This document shows positions 46,775 to 55,542 of a stretch of 64,000 bases of DNA, in pieces. This stretch comes from Amycolatopsis palatopharyngis (GTDB lineage: Bacteria > Actinomycetota > Actinomycetes > Mycobacteriales > Pseudonocardiaceae). The stretch's first letter is position 1. Each line of letters starts with the position of its first letter. A program made the position numbers and the translations under genes. The notes beneath the pieces were generated by a model. It saw only the letters and a program-made list of their open reading frames with translations, was not told the DNA's origin and did no database searches. The stretch spans positions 62,001-126,000 of the forward strand of contig NZ_PQHZ01000008.1 in the NCBI RefSeq assembly GCF_003385185.1. Reading direction: 5' to 3'.

Positions 46775-47586
46775 CCGCCCGCCCTGGTGCGGCCGACGCC
46801 GCCGAGCATCCACGCCGCGGCACCACTGGTGTCCACAGTGTCCAGTGGTTCGGCCCGCCACTGGCTGGCGGGCACCAGGCCGGGCTCGACCAGTTCGAGG
46901 CCGTCGAAGAAGGACAGCACCTGTTTCCTGCTCCGCCGGGCATCACGCGGCCGCTTGAGGAAGCTGCGACAGAGCTCCTGCGCCTGACCGAGTTCCTCCG
47001 GCCCCTCGTCGGAGACGACGTGCGACAAGGCGATATGGCTACCCGGCACCACCGCGTCCCGGAACGCGGCGACGATGTCGAACGGGCGGTCCTCCTCGGA
47101 GAAGAAGTACAGAATCCCGACCAGCAACACCGCCACCGGCTGGTCGAAGTCGATGAGCTCGCGCAGCGCGGGATCGGCCAGCAACGTGGCGGGATCGCGT
47201 ACGTCGGCGTCGATCACGACGGTGTGCGGGTTGTTCGCCAACAGCGCCCTGGCGTGCACGAGCACCACAGGGTCGTTGTCGACGTAGGCGACCCTGGTGT
47301 CCGGATGGATCTGCTGGGCGACCTCGTGCACGTTGTTCTGGGTCGGCAGCCCGGTTCCGAGATCCAGGAACTGCCTGACGCCGCGACCAGCGAGGTAGCG
47401 CACCACACGGCCGAGGAACGCGCGGTTGTCGCGGGCCATGGCCCGTGCCTCCGGCGCGACGCGCAGAAGTTGAGCGGCCAGTTCCCGATCACAGGCGAAG
47501 TTGTCCTCGCCGTCCAGGAAGTAATCGTAGATACGCGCGATGCTCGGCACACTCGTGTCGATCGCCACCGGTGCCCGCTCCCGCAT
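46771..47586 (-). CDS. DUF574-type SAM-dependent methyltransferase (copy 1)
   Basis: A 271-residue putative methyltransferase of the actinobacterial DUF574 group: N-terminal ARIYDYFLDGEDNFACDRE, SAM-binding FLDLGTGLPTQNNVHEVA, VAYVDNDPVVLVHARALL and PVAVLLVGILYFFSEED. The substrate is unknown for the family. It follows the EamA gene by 5 bp on the same strand. Two paralogues lie at 56539 and 60117. Confidence 0.88.
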   Translation of the reverse strand: MRERAPVAIDTSVPSIARIYDYFLDGEDNFACDRELAAQLLRVAPEARAMARDNRAFLGRVVRYLAGRGVRQFLDLGTGLPTQNNVHEVAQQIHPDTRVAYVDNDPVVLVHARALLANNPHTVVIDADVRDPATLLADPALRELIDFDQPVAVLLVGILYFFSEEDRPFDIVAAFRDAVVPGSHIALSHVVSDEGPEELGQAQELCRSFLKRPRDARRSRKQVLSFFDGLELVEPGLVPASQWRAEPLDTVDTSGAAAWMLGGVGRTRAGG

Positions 47587-47591
47587 TTGGG

Positions 47592-48617
47592 TCAGAGTAC
47601 TGCCCCGTTCGGCGGAACGGCCGGCTGTCTGTGGTCCTCCGGATCTCGGGTACCCGAACCACTCGATCGAGCGGATCTGGACAGGCGCACGGCGCCGATG
47701 CTGGCGATGATCACCAGCGCCATACCGAGTCCCTCCAGCACGGACAGCGCCTGGCTCAACACCAGGAACCCGGCGAACGCGGCGATGGCAGGCTCGAGAC
47801 TCATCAGCACGGCGAAGGTGGCCGCGGCGATCCGGCGCAGCGCGAGCAGTTCCAGCGTGTAGGGCAGCATCGAGGACAGTAATGCCACGGCGGCTCCCAG
47901 CCCGAGCGTCACGGGGTCCAGTAGCGCGGACCCGGCGCTTGCGATACCGAAGGGCAGACTCAGCACGGCGCCGATCGCCAAAGCGATGGCCAGTCCGTCC
48001 GCCTTGGGGAAATGGCGGCCGGTGCGGGCACTGAGCAGGATGTACAAGGCCCACAACACGCCAGCGGCGAGCGCGAACAGGACGCCCTCGACGTTGAGGC
48101 TGTCGAATCCACCCCGTCCGAGCAGGAACACCCCGGCGAGCGCGAGCGCGGCCCAGAAAAGGCTCGCCTTCCGGCGCGCTGCCAGCACCGAGAGGGTCAG
48201 CGGCCCCAGCACCTCCAGTGTCACGGCCGCACCGAGCGGGATCCGCTCGATCGCCTGGTAGAAGAGCGAGTTCAAGCCGGCAAGCGCAACACCGAACGTG
48301 GTGACCAGTGCCCAGTCGCCGGGGCTGTATCCGCGAATCCTCGGCCTGCAGATGAGCAGCATGACCACCGCGGCCAGCGCCAGACGCAGGAACACCACGC
48401 CCATCGCACCCGCCCTGGGGAAGAGCAGGGCGGCGATCGCGGCACCGAACTGCAGCGAAACCGCGCCGCCGAGCACGAGTGCGATCGAGCCGAGCTGGGA
48501 ACCGTCGCCGCGACGCCTGACCGTCCGGCGTGCGGCGGCGGTACGCCAGGTGGAAGTCGGGGACGGGGCCAGCGGGGAGTCGAGTCGGACTGCGGTCACA
48601 CCCTGCACGGTAGACAT
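47592..48617 (-). CDS. EamA/RhtA-type exporter
   Basis: A 341-residue ten-helix transporter of the drug/metabolite superfamily, with two EamA repeats and family blocks YQAIERIPLGAAVTLEVLGPLTLSVL and ALRRIAAATFAVLMSLEPAIAAFAGFLVL, closest in pattern to RhtA amino acid exporters. It is divergent from a LysR gene (51-bp gap), the usual regulator arrangement, and forms an operon with the downstream DUF574 gene. Confidence 0.88.
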   Translation of the reverse strand: MSTVQGVTAVRLDSPLAPSPTSTWRTAAARRTVRRRGDGSQLGSIALVLGGAVSLQFGAAIAALLFPRAGAMGVVFLRLALAAVVMLLICRPRIRGYSPGDWALVTTFGVALAGLNSLFYQAIERIPLGAAVTLEVLGPLTLSVLAARRKASLFWAALALAGVFLLGRGGFDSLNVEGVLFALAAGVLWALYILLSARTGRHFPKADGLAIALAIGAVLSLPFGIASAGSALLDPVTLGLGAAVALLSSMLPYTLELLALRRIAAATFAVLMSLEPAIAAFAGFLVLSQALSVLEGLGMALVIIASIGAVRLSRSARSSGSGTRDPEDHRQPAVPPNGAVL

Positions 48618-48668
48618 CGAAAAACAGCGCGTGAAATGCCGATTCGTTCCTTGTTATGCTTCGCGTGC

Positions 48669-49556
48669 ATGGCCATTGAGCTGCGTCACTTCCGATGCTT
48701 CCTCGCGATCGCCGAGGAAGGCAATGTCACGCGCGCGGCCAACCGCCTGCACCTGACCCAGCCCGCCGTCTCGCGCACGCTACGGCAGCTGGAGCAGCGT
48801 CTCGGTGTGCGCCTGGTGGACCGCTCGACACACCATCTGCGACTCACCGAGGACGGCCTCGCGTTCCGCGACAAGGCCGCCACGGTGGTCGCCGCGGCGG
48901 AGGACGCCCTCGACGCGGGCAGGCTGCGCTCGTGGCCACTGCGTCTGGGCCACGCCTGGTCCGCGGCGGGATCCTTCACCGGCACCCTGCTACGACGCTG
49001 GGAGCGCGCCAACCCGGACACTCCGCTGGAACTGCTCCGGATCGACGGCCGTACGGCGGGGCTGACCACGGGACAGGTCGACGTCGCCCTGCTCAGGGGC
49101 ACAGTGGACGCGCCCGGGCTGGTCGTGGAACCGCTGCTCACCGAGGCAAGGGTCGCGGCGATGCCCGCGGACAGCCCGCTGGCGGAGCGCGGCGAACTGA
49201 CGCTGGCCGACTTCACCGACCAGACCGTGGCCGTCAACACCGTCTCCGGCGTCACCACCGTGCACCTGTGGCCTCCGCAGTCCCGGCCCGCCCGGACGGT
49301 CACGGTGGCCAACACAGACGACTGGCTCGCGGCCATCGCCGCCAACCGGGGGGTCGGGATCACCACCTCGGCGACAGCCGACCTGCACCGGTACCCCGGC
49401 GTTGTCTACCGGCCGGTGGCCGACGCCCCGGAGATCCCGGTCGTGCTCGCCTGGCGGCGGATGCCGGGGCACCCCGCGATTCCCACTCTTGTCACCCTGT
49501 TCCGCGACGTCGTCGCCGACACCGAAGCGGACAGGAAACCGGACAAGTTCTCGTGA
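48669..49556 (+). CDS. LysR family regulator
   Basis: A 295-residue LysR protein: HTH in residues ~1-60 (IELRHFRCFLAIAEEGNVTRAANRLHLTQPAVSRTLRQLEQRLGV) and a periplasmic-binding-fold effector domain. TATGCT ends 8 nt before ATG 48669, suggesting an almost leaderless transcript. By position it probably controls the divergent EamA exporter. Confidence 0.9.
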   Translation: MAIELRHFRCFLAIAEEGNVTRAANRLHLTQPAVSRTLRQLEQRLGVRLVDRSTHHLRLTEDGLAFRDKAATVVAAAEDALDAGRLRSWPLRLGHAWSAAGSFTGTLLRRWERANPDTPLELLRIDGRTAGLTTGQVDVALLRGTVDAPGLVVEPLLTEARVAAMPADSPLAERGELTLADFTDQTVAVNTVSGVTTVHLWPPQSRPARTVTVANTDDWLAAIAANRGVGITTSATADLHRYPGVVYRPVADAPEIPVVLAWRRMPGHPAIPTLVTLFRDVVADTEADRKPDKFS

Positions 49557-49659
49557 AGGAGCGCTCGTTTCGCCGGCAACGTACTGATCGTGTTCAGTAC
49601 CCGGGTGTGGGGCCGAAAATTCGTTCCTCCTCCGGCGCCGAGCGGTTCTAGAATGAGGC

Positions 49660-50049
49660 ATGGCCGAACTCGACGGCTTTCCATTGACGAACCTGCTGCT
49701 CTACGCCGTGGTGGCAGTGGCACCCACGTTCGTGTTCTGGGTCGCGCTGTCCACCGCGGCAGTCGTTCGTCGCAGGCGCGGCAGCGCAGGCGTGCTGGAG
49801 CATCGGCCTATCCAGGATCTGGCCGCGGACCTACGCCGAGTGCACCGCATTCTCGCGGAGTTCGGTCCCGGCACTCCCGCCGCACGGCGCAAGGGGACTC
49901 GCCAGGCCTACGACGCGCTGCTCGTCCAGGCGTGCGCCGCCGTCGATGTTTCGCATGAGCTCACCGTCCTTCCGGAGGGCATCGACCGCGAGGTCGAGCG
50001 GCTGCGGGTGGAGGAAGCACTTCGTGGCGCGGGACTGGCCATCCCATGA
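49660..50049 (+). CDS. Small membrane-anchored hypothetical protein
   Basis: A 129-residue protein: an N-terminal helix (LLLYAVVAVAPTFVFWVALSTAAVV), a basic stop, then a cytoplasmic helical part (RPIQDLAADLRRVHRILAEFG ... QAYDALLVQACAAVDVSHELTVL). TAGAAT ends 5 nt before ATG 49660, indicating a leaderless transcript. Similar proteins are widespread in actinomycetes; function unknown. Confidence 0.75.
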   Translation: MAELDGFPLTNLLLYAVVAVAPTFVFWVALSTAAVVRRRRGSAGVLEHRPIQDLAADLRRVHRILAEFGPGTPAARRKGTRQAYDALLVQACAAVDVSHELTVLPEGIDREVERLRVEEALRGAGLAIP

Positions 50050-50066
50050 CGCACAACAGCCGCCGG

Positions 50067-50534
50067 TCATGACTCGCCAGGGCCGAGCAATCGCCGAGGC
50101 CCTGGCCCCTGCCTGCCGAGTTCGTCATGCGGGTTGACCAGCGCGCATCGGTCGAGTGACAGGCAACCACACCCGACGCAGTCGGTGAAGCTGTCCCTGA
50201 TCTGCCGCAGGCTCCGGATTCGTGCGTCCACAGCGGACCGCCAGCGCCGGGAAAGCCGCTGCCAGTCCTTTCTGTTGGGAGAATGCCCTTCCGGCAGTTC
50301 AGCGAGCGCGTCTCTGACCTCCGCGAGCGGTATCCCGGCTCGCTGGGCGATTCTGATCAAGGCCACCCTGCGCAGGGTGTCGCGCCGATATCTTCGCTGG
50401 TTTCCCGGCGTTCGCCTGCTCTCGATGAGTTGCTGACGCTCGTAGAAGTGCAACGCCGATATCGCGACCCCACTACGCGCCGCCAACTGCCCAACGGTCA
50501 GTTCAGCCTGGTTCCACACGAGCTCGTCCACCAC
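50067..50534 (-). CDS. soxR: Redox-sensing activator SoxR
   Basis: A 155-residue MerR-family protein: HTH with VGQLAARSGVAISALHFYERQQLI, a dimerisation helix, and the [2Fe-2S] motif CVGCGCLSLDRC (C-x2-C-x-C-x5-C) near residue 120. In actinomycetes SoxR responds to redox-active metabolites such as quinones. It diverges from the NmrA-type gene, whose promoter contains a matching SoxR-box geometry. Confidence 0.93.
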   Translation of the reverse strand: MVDELVWNQAELTVGQLAARSGVAISALHFYERQQLIESRRTPGNQRRYRRDTLRRVALIRIAQRAGIPLAEVRDALAELPEGHSPNRKDWQRLSRRWRSAVDARIRSLRQIRDSFTDCVGCGCLSLDRCALVNPHDELGRQGPGPRRLLGPGES

Positions 50535-50625
50535 CGATCACCACCGCCTCGACGCCTCACCAGCAGAACGACGATATTCGACATTGCTTGAGGTTTACGC
50601 GCAATCCCTTGTCCGGTCAACTTTC

Positions 50626-50656
50626 TTGACCTCTATCAATGTCGAGGTTCTAGTGT
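50626..50656 (+). promoter_or_regulatory. SoxR-type promoter with embedded box
   Basis: TTGACC (50626-50631) and TAGTGT (50651-50656) are separated by 19 bp, the over-long spacer typical of MerR/SoxR-activated promoters. CCTC-N10-GAGG (50630-50647) lies exactly between them, the same arm and spacer geometry as the known SoxR box. It drives the oxidoreductase gene at 50710. Confidence 0.82.
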
Positions 50657-50709
50657 CGGCACTACCGGGACTTCCGGATGCCACGAACAAGCGAGAGGAA
50701 CAGAACCCG

Positions 50710-51576
50710 ATGTCGAAGCGGAACCCAGCAGATCCGGTACTTGTCATCGGTGCGACCGGCAACGTGGGCAGGCAGGTGGTACGCCAGCTGCTCGAAACGG
50801 GAGTCACGGTACGCGCGATGGTGAGAAACCCTGCCACAGCCGGGCTTCCGGAGCAGGCCGAGATCGTGGCCGGAGATCTCACCGACCCTGCGACCGTCAC
50901 CGTCGCGGCACGGGGAGTTCGCGCCGTTTTCCTTGCCTGGCCCTTCGTCACCGCGGATGACGCACCGTCGGCGCTGGACGCCCTTGGCCCTGATGTCCGT
51001 CATGTGGTGTACCTGTCTTCGGCAGGCGCCGACCGGGCCGACGGCCCGGTCCGGTTCCACTACGAGCTGGAGCAACTGATCAGGCGGTCCGGACTGGAAT
51101 GGACCTTCCTGCGGCCCAGCGGATTCGCCACCAACACTCTGGGCTGGGCCGAGCAGATCAGGCACGGAGACGTGGTCCGGTGGCCGTACGGTAAGGCCAC
51201 GCGATCCCTGATCCACGAGGCGGACATCGCGGCCGTCGCCGTACTGGCCCTCACCGGCCCGGATCACAGCGGGGTCGTCCACGATCTGACCGGCCCTGAA
51301 CAGCTGACCCAGATCGAGCAGGTCGAGGCGATCGGCGCCGCGATCGGGCGCCAGCTGAGCTACGAGGAAGTGCCGCGCGACACGGCACGGAAGGAGTTGC
51401 TCGCCAACTGGCCCGACGAGTTCGCCGAAGGCGCACTCGACGCCTGGGCTGGAATGGTCACCGATCCAGAGCCGGTCACCACGAACGTACGGGATGTGAC
51501 GGGCAGGCCCGCGCGGACGTTCCAGCAGTGGGCCACGGATCACGCGGACGAGTTCCTCCTCGAACGCGCGGGCTGA
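50710..51576 (+). CDS. NmrA/YcaC-type NAD(P)-binding oxidoreductase
   Basis: A 288-residue atypical SDR: N-terminal VLVIGATGNVGRQVVRQLLETG and ARGVRAVFLAWPFV, followed by HVVYLSSAGAD and a C-terminal NmrA-like part. These reductases or redox sensors act on quinones and related substrates. GAGAGG lies upstream of ATG 50710. Its promoter carries the SoxR box described at 50626, so it is a likely member of the SoxR regulon. Confidence 0.85.
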   Translation: MSKRNPADPVLVIGATGNVGRQVVRQLLETGVTVRAMVRNPATAGLPEQAEIVAGDLTDPATVTVAARGVRAVFLAWPFVTADDAPSALDALGPDVRHVVYLSSAGADRADGPVRFHYELEQLIRRSGLEWTFLRPSGFATNTLGWAEQIRHGDVVRWPYGKATRSLIHEADIAAVAVLALTGPDHSGVVHDLTGPEQLTQIEQVEAIGAAIGRQLSYEEVPRDTARKELLANWPDEFAEGALDAWAGMVTDPEPVTTNVRDVTGRPARTFQQWATDHADEFLLERAG

Positions 51577-51614
51577 TCTCCTGGCTGCGGGACGCGGCGC
51601 TAGTGTCAGCGGTG

Positions 51615-52448
51615 ATGATCGAGCAGCTGAGCATCCCCACCGCCGCAGGACACTTCGACGCGATCGCGTCCGGCCCCGCCGAGGGCAGGCCAGTACTGCT
51701 CCTACACGGATTTCCCGAGGCAGCGGTCGCCTGGGAACACCAGGTGGCCGCCCTCGGCGGGCACGGATACCGCGCCGTCGCACCCGACCAGCGGGGATAC
51801 TCCCCCGGTGTCCGGCCGGAGCGGACCGCGGACTACGACATGGACGAACTGGTCGCCGACGTGCTGGCCATCGCGGACGCGCTCGACTGGAACCGGATGG
51901 ACCTCGTTGGCCACGACTGTGGCGCGGGCGTCGCCTGGTCGGTCGCCGAGCAGTACCCGCAACGACTGCGTTCCCTCACGGCGGTCTCGATGCCCCACCC
52001 GGCCGCGCTCGCGGACGCCCAGCAGACCGACGAGGATCAGGCGCTGCGCTCGGGCTACCTCACGGAGTGGCGGCAGACCAGGACGACCGAGCGGCGAATG
52101 CTCGACAACGACGCGGAGGCACTGCGGCGGATGTTCGAATGGCGGATTCCGCCGAGCCGGGTCGAGGAGTACGTGCAGCGGCTGTCCGAGCCGGGCGCGT
52201 TGACCGCGGCGTTGAACTGGTATCGCGCCAACCGTCCAGGTGCGCGTATTGGCACGGTGTCCGTTCCGACGCTCTACGTCTGGAGCACCGATGACGTCGC
52301 GTTCGGTTCGACGGCGGCCCTCGACACCGGCAACTGGCTCACCGGCCCGTATCACTTCCACATGCTGGAGGACGTGTCCCACTGGGTGCCCGAGGAAGCC
52401 GCCGACACGCTGAGCGCACTACTACTGGAACAGCTGAACGCGCACTGA
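51615..52448 (+). CDS. Alpha/beta hydrolase, epoxide hydrolase type
   Basis: A 277-residue hydrolase: oxyanion HGFPE, nucleophile Asp in LVGHDCGAGVAW (as in epoxide hydrolases, where Asp replaces Ser), and His in DVSHWVPEE. It would open epoxides or act on related electrophiles. TAGTGT lies 8 nt before ATG 51615, so it may be nearly leaderless. It follows the SoxR-controlled gene, which may place it in the same stress response. Confidence 0.85.
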   Translation: MIEQLSIPTAAGHFDAIASGPAEGRPVLLLHGFPEAAVAWEHQVAALGGHGYRAVAPDQRGYSPGVRPERTADYDMDELVADVLAIADALDWNRMDLVGHDCGAGVAWSVAEQYPQRLRSLTAVSMPHPAALADAQQTDEDQALRSGYLTEWRQTRTTERRMLDNDAEALRRMFEWRIPPSRVEEYVQRLSEPGALTAALNWYRANRPGARIGTVSVPTLYVWSTDDVAFGSTAALDTGNWLTGPYHFHMLEDVSHWVPEEAADTLSALLLEQLNAH

Positions 52449-52639
52449 GCAGGCACGACCTCCCCTGCCCCGGTCACCGGACGCACTGCCGCACAGCGCT
52501 TTCCGCGCTACTGACACCAGTATCGCGCACCCTCCACACTGCGCCGAACGGACTACGACGGTGTTGCGCGTGCGATCTCGATGCTACTTTCGGTACTGCT
52601 CCGGTTACTCCCAATGCTGGTGCCGAACGGGGGAATGTC

Positions 52640-54301
52640 GTGACCTCGCGCAATCTGCACTACGACGAACTGGCCGCCACCGCAGCGAAGTTGTTGGCAG
52701 ACATGAGGTCTGATCCCTCCGGCGACTTCTCGCCCTCGATCTACGAAACCGCGCGCCTGGTCGCACTCACACCATCGCTGAGCGGGCACCAGAAGCGGAT
52801 CCGCTTCCTGCTGGATCAGCAGCGTGCCGACGGCAGTTGGGGCGGGCCGGACAGCTACTCCCTCATTCCCACGCTGAGCGCGACCGACGCACTCCTTGCC
52901 ACCTCGCAACATGCGGGGACGAACGGTGGCATCGGCGCTGGTGAGGTCGTCCGAGCGGCAGAACGTGGGCTGTCCTGGCTCAGGCAGGCACTCGGGCCCG
53001 GCACGGTGGCGGTCCTTCCGGACACCGTGGCGGTGGAGATCCTCGCCCCCGGCCTGGTCTCGGCGATCAATCTGCGGCTGGACAGGTTGACGGCGCTGCC
53101 ACCGGCCCACCTCGATCGCGAATGGACCCCGGGTCGCCTGAGTCCTCCGCCCGAATCCAGTTCAGCGTTACTGGACAGGATCCGCGAGGCCGTCCTCGAT
53201 GGACGACACCTACCGGTCAAACTGCTGCACTCGCTGGAAGTTCTCGGATCGGATACGTGTGGCGCGGCCGTGCCCGTCGCGAGCTCAGGCAGTATCGGCT
53301 GCTCCCCAGCCGCCACCGCTGCCTGGCTCGGTGACGATCGGGTACGTCGCGGACATCCCTCCGTTCGATACCTGGAGCAGGTGCAGGAACCACACACTGG
53401 CGCCGTTCCGGTGGCGGCCCCACTCGGCCTCTTCGAACGCGCGTGGATTCTCGGCACGCTCGGCAGCACCGGGATCACCACCCTGGCGCCGCACGTACTG
53501 CTGGACAGTCTGCGAGAAGGGCTCGGCGACGACGGGGCCGCCGGCGGGGACGGACTCCCGCCGGACGCCGACGACACGGCGGCCGCGCTGTATGCGCTGG
53601 CGCTACACGGCCAGCCGCGACACGCTGGTCCGTTGTGGACTTACTGGACCGAGGAGAAAGGCGGGCACGTCAGCTGCTTTCCAGGCGAGCGAACGCCGTC
53701 GACAAGCACGAACGCACACGCACTGCAGGCCTTCGCCACCGCCGCAGATCCGGACACCGGCGACGCGCGGCGGCGGGCCAGTGCGATCCGGTCCATCGCG
53801 CACTGGCTGCGTGAGCAGCAGACACCGGATGGGTACTGGACGGACAAGTGGCACGCCTCGCCGTACTACGCCACGGCGTGTTGCACTGTGGCACTGGCGA
53901 AATACGGCGGGACAGAGGCGAAGGCGCCGGTCGCCGCGGCCGCGCGCTGGGCACTCGCGACGCAGCGGCCAGAGGGATCTTGGGGCCGCTGGTCGGGAAC
54001 GTACGAGGAAACCGCTTACGCCGTGCAGATCCTCCTGTGCGCAGGCAGTCCGGTTGACGACGTGACCGCGGAGGCCGCGGCGCGCGGGTGCCGATACCTC
54101 GCGGAGAACGGCGACCTGACGGCGCATCCGCCGCTGTGGCACGACAAAGACCTGTACGTACCCACACGAATCGTGCGCACGGAAGGACTCGCGGCGTTGC
54201 ACGCCGCCCGTTCGGACCCGCGCACGGCCGCACTGCTGCACGAGATCGGCGATCACAGTGGCCGCGAGAGCACGCGATCGGCCGGGAACGCGGTGTGCTG
54301 A
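52640..54301 (+). CDS. Class II (type-B) diterpene cyclase
   Basis: A 553-residue terpene cyclase. The acid catalytic motif DADD followed by TAAAL (residues ~309-315) matches the DXDDTA of class II bacterial diterpene synthases such as PtmT2 and the tuberculosinyl diphosphate synthase, which protonate and cyclise GGPP. QW-type repeats include QQRADGSWGG near residue 58 and QRPEGSWGRW. It is first in a cluster with a P450 (GTG 54295 overlaps its stop) and a UbiA-type protein. No prenyl diphosphate synthase is nearby. The product is unknown. Confidence 0.88.
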   Translation: MTSRNLHYDELAATAAKLLADMRSDPSGDFSPSIYETARLVALTPSLSGHQKRIRFLLDQQRADGSWGGPDSYSLIPTLSATDALLATSQHAGTNGGIGAGEVVRAAERGLSWLRQALGPGTVAVLPDTVAVEILAPGLVSAINLRLDRLTALPPAHLDREWTPGRLSPPPESSSALLDRIREAVLDGRHLPVKLLHSLEVLGSDTCGAAVPVASSGSIGCSPAATAAWLGDDRVRRGHPSVRYLEQVQEPHTGAVPVAAPLGLFERAWILGTLGSTGITTLAPHVLLDSLREGLGDDGAAGGDGLPPDADDTAAALYALALHGQPRHAGPLWTYWTEEKGGHVSCFPGERTPSTSTNAHALQAFATAADPDTGDARRRASAIRSIAHWLREQQTPDGYWTDKWHASPYYATACCTVALAKYGGTEAKAPVAAAARWALATQRPEGSWGRWSGTYEETAYAVQILLCAGSPVDDVTAEAAARGCRYLAENGDLTAHPPLWHDKDLYVPTRIVRTEGLAALHAARSDPRTAALLHEIGDHSGRESTRSAGNAVC

Positions 54302-55542
54302 ACACGGTCGAACTCCACATGGCGCTGCGCACGCTACCGTTCCTGGACGCCAGATCCGATCTGCCGGAGGGAATGCTCGACCTGCGCACGGGACCCCGCC
54401 GCAAACTGCTCGTCTGGCACCCCGAAGCGTTGGAGTGGATCTTCCGCTCGGATCGCCGGCTGCTGCATCCAGGTAGCAACAGTCTCCTGCCCCTGTTCGG
54501 CGCAAGATCGCTCCTATGGGCCGAGGGCGAGCGGCATGCCGCCTACCGGAGGGTGCTCGGGCCGCCGCTGCGCGGCAGGCAGCTCACGGTCTACACAGAA
54601 CTCATCGAGCGGATGACGCGAGAGTCCCTTGACACGCTGCAGGCAGGTTCGATGGTCGCACTGCCTTCGTGGTCGAGGCGAATCGCGCTTCGCATCGTCT
54701 CGGCCATCATTCTCGGCGCGGCGGACGAAGCCGCACTCGTCCCGTTCACTCGCTGGATCGACCTGGCTCTCGGGTCCCGCCGCAGGACCCTCGCCTATCG
54801 CTATCTCCGAGGCGGCCTTCCTCGCTCTCCGGCGCGACTCGACCGGGCACTGGTCCGGCAGGCGAAGGCGCACGGCAACAACACACCGCCGACGCTCGCC
54901 GCACTGATGCTCTCCGGCGATGAGCCACTCGGCGCGATCGACGACGGTGAGTTGCGCGATCAACTGGTGTCGCTCCTGTTCGCCGGCCACGAGACGACCG
55001 CGTCGGCGACGGCCTGGACGCTGTACCACCTCGCACGCGATCGTGGCCTCACAGCCGACGTTCGTGGCGAACTCGAGGCGGCAGGCGACGGCGGTGTCGA
55101 CGCGAGCCGGGTTCCGTTGCTGCAGTCCGTGATCCAGGAGGCGCTGCGGCTGGCACCGCCGGTCACCGTCGCGGAGAACCGCACCCTCACCGAGGACACG
55201 GAACTGCTCGGCAGGCGGCTTCGGGCGGGCACCACGTTGACTCCCAGCATCTATCTCGCACACAGGCGAAGGGACAGCTTCGCCGATCCGCGCCGGTTCG
55301 ATCCGGAACGTTTCCTCGGCGCGAAATCGAGTCCGCAGCACTACCTGCCCTTCGGTGGCGGGAGCCGGCACTGTCTCGGCAGCGGCCTCGCCCTGCTGGA
55401 GATCCGGATGATCACAGCGGCGGTGCTCGCGCGGCTGGACTGGGAGTGTGTCAATCCGCGGGCCGGGGTTCCCGAACTGCGCGGACATGCCATGGCCCCC
55501 TCGGCGAAGTTGCGAATGCGGGTGACGGCATGCCGAGTCTGA
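54295..55542 (+). CDS. Cytochrome P450
   Basis: A 415-residue P450: I-helix LFAGHETTASATAW, ExxR in QEALRLAPP, and the haem loop FGGGSRHCLGSGLALLEIR (Cys ~360). GTG 54295 overlaps the cyclase stop; ATG 54319 is an alternative. It overlaps the UbiA gene by 13 bp, so all three genes are almost certainly one transcript. It probably oxidises the terpene made by its neighbours. The ferredoxin partner is not in the cluster. Confidence 0.92.
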   Translation: MLNTVELHMALRTLPFLDARSDLPEGMLDLRTGPRRKLLVWHPEALEWIFRSDRRLLHPGSNSLLPLFGARSLLWAEGERHAAYRRVLGPPLRGRQLTVYTELIERMTRESLDTLQAGSMVALPSWSRRIALRIVSAIILGAADEAALVPFTRWIDLALGSRRRTLAYRYLRGGLPRSPARLDRALVRQAKAHGNNTPPTLAALMLSGDEPLGAIDDGELRDQLVSLLFAGHETTASATAWTLYHLARDRGLTADVRGELEAAGDGGVDASRVPLLQSVIQEALRLAPPVTVAENRTLTEDTELLGRRLRAGTTLTPSIYLAHRRRDSFADPRRFDPERFLGAKSSPQHYLPFGGGSRHCLGSGLALLEIRMITAAVLARLDWECVNPRAGVPELRGHAMAPSAKLRMRVTACRV

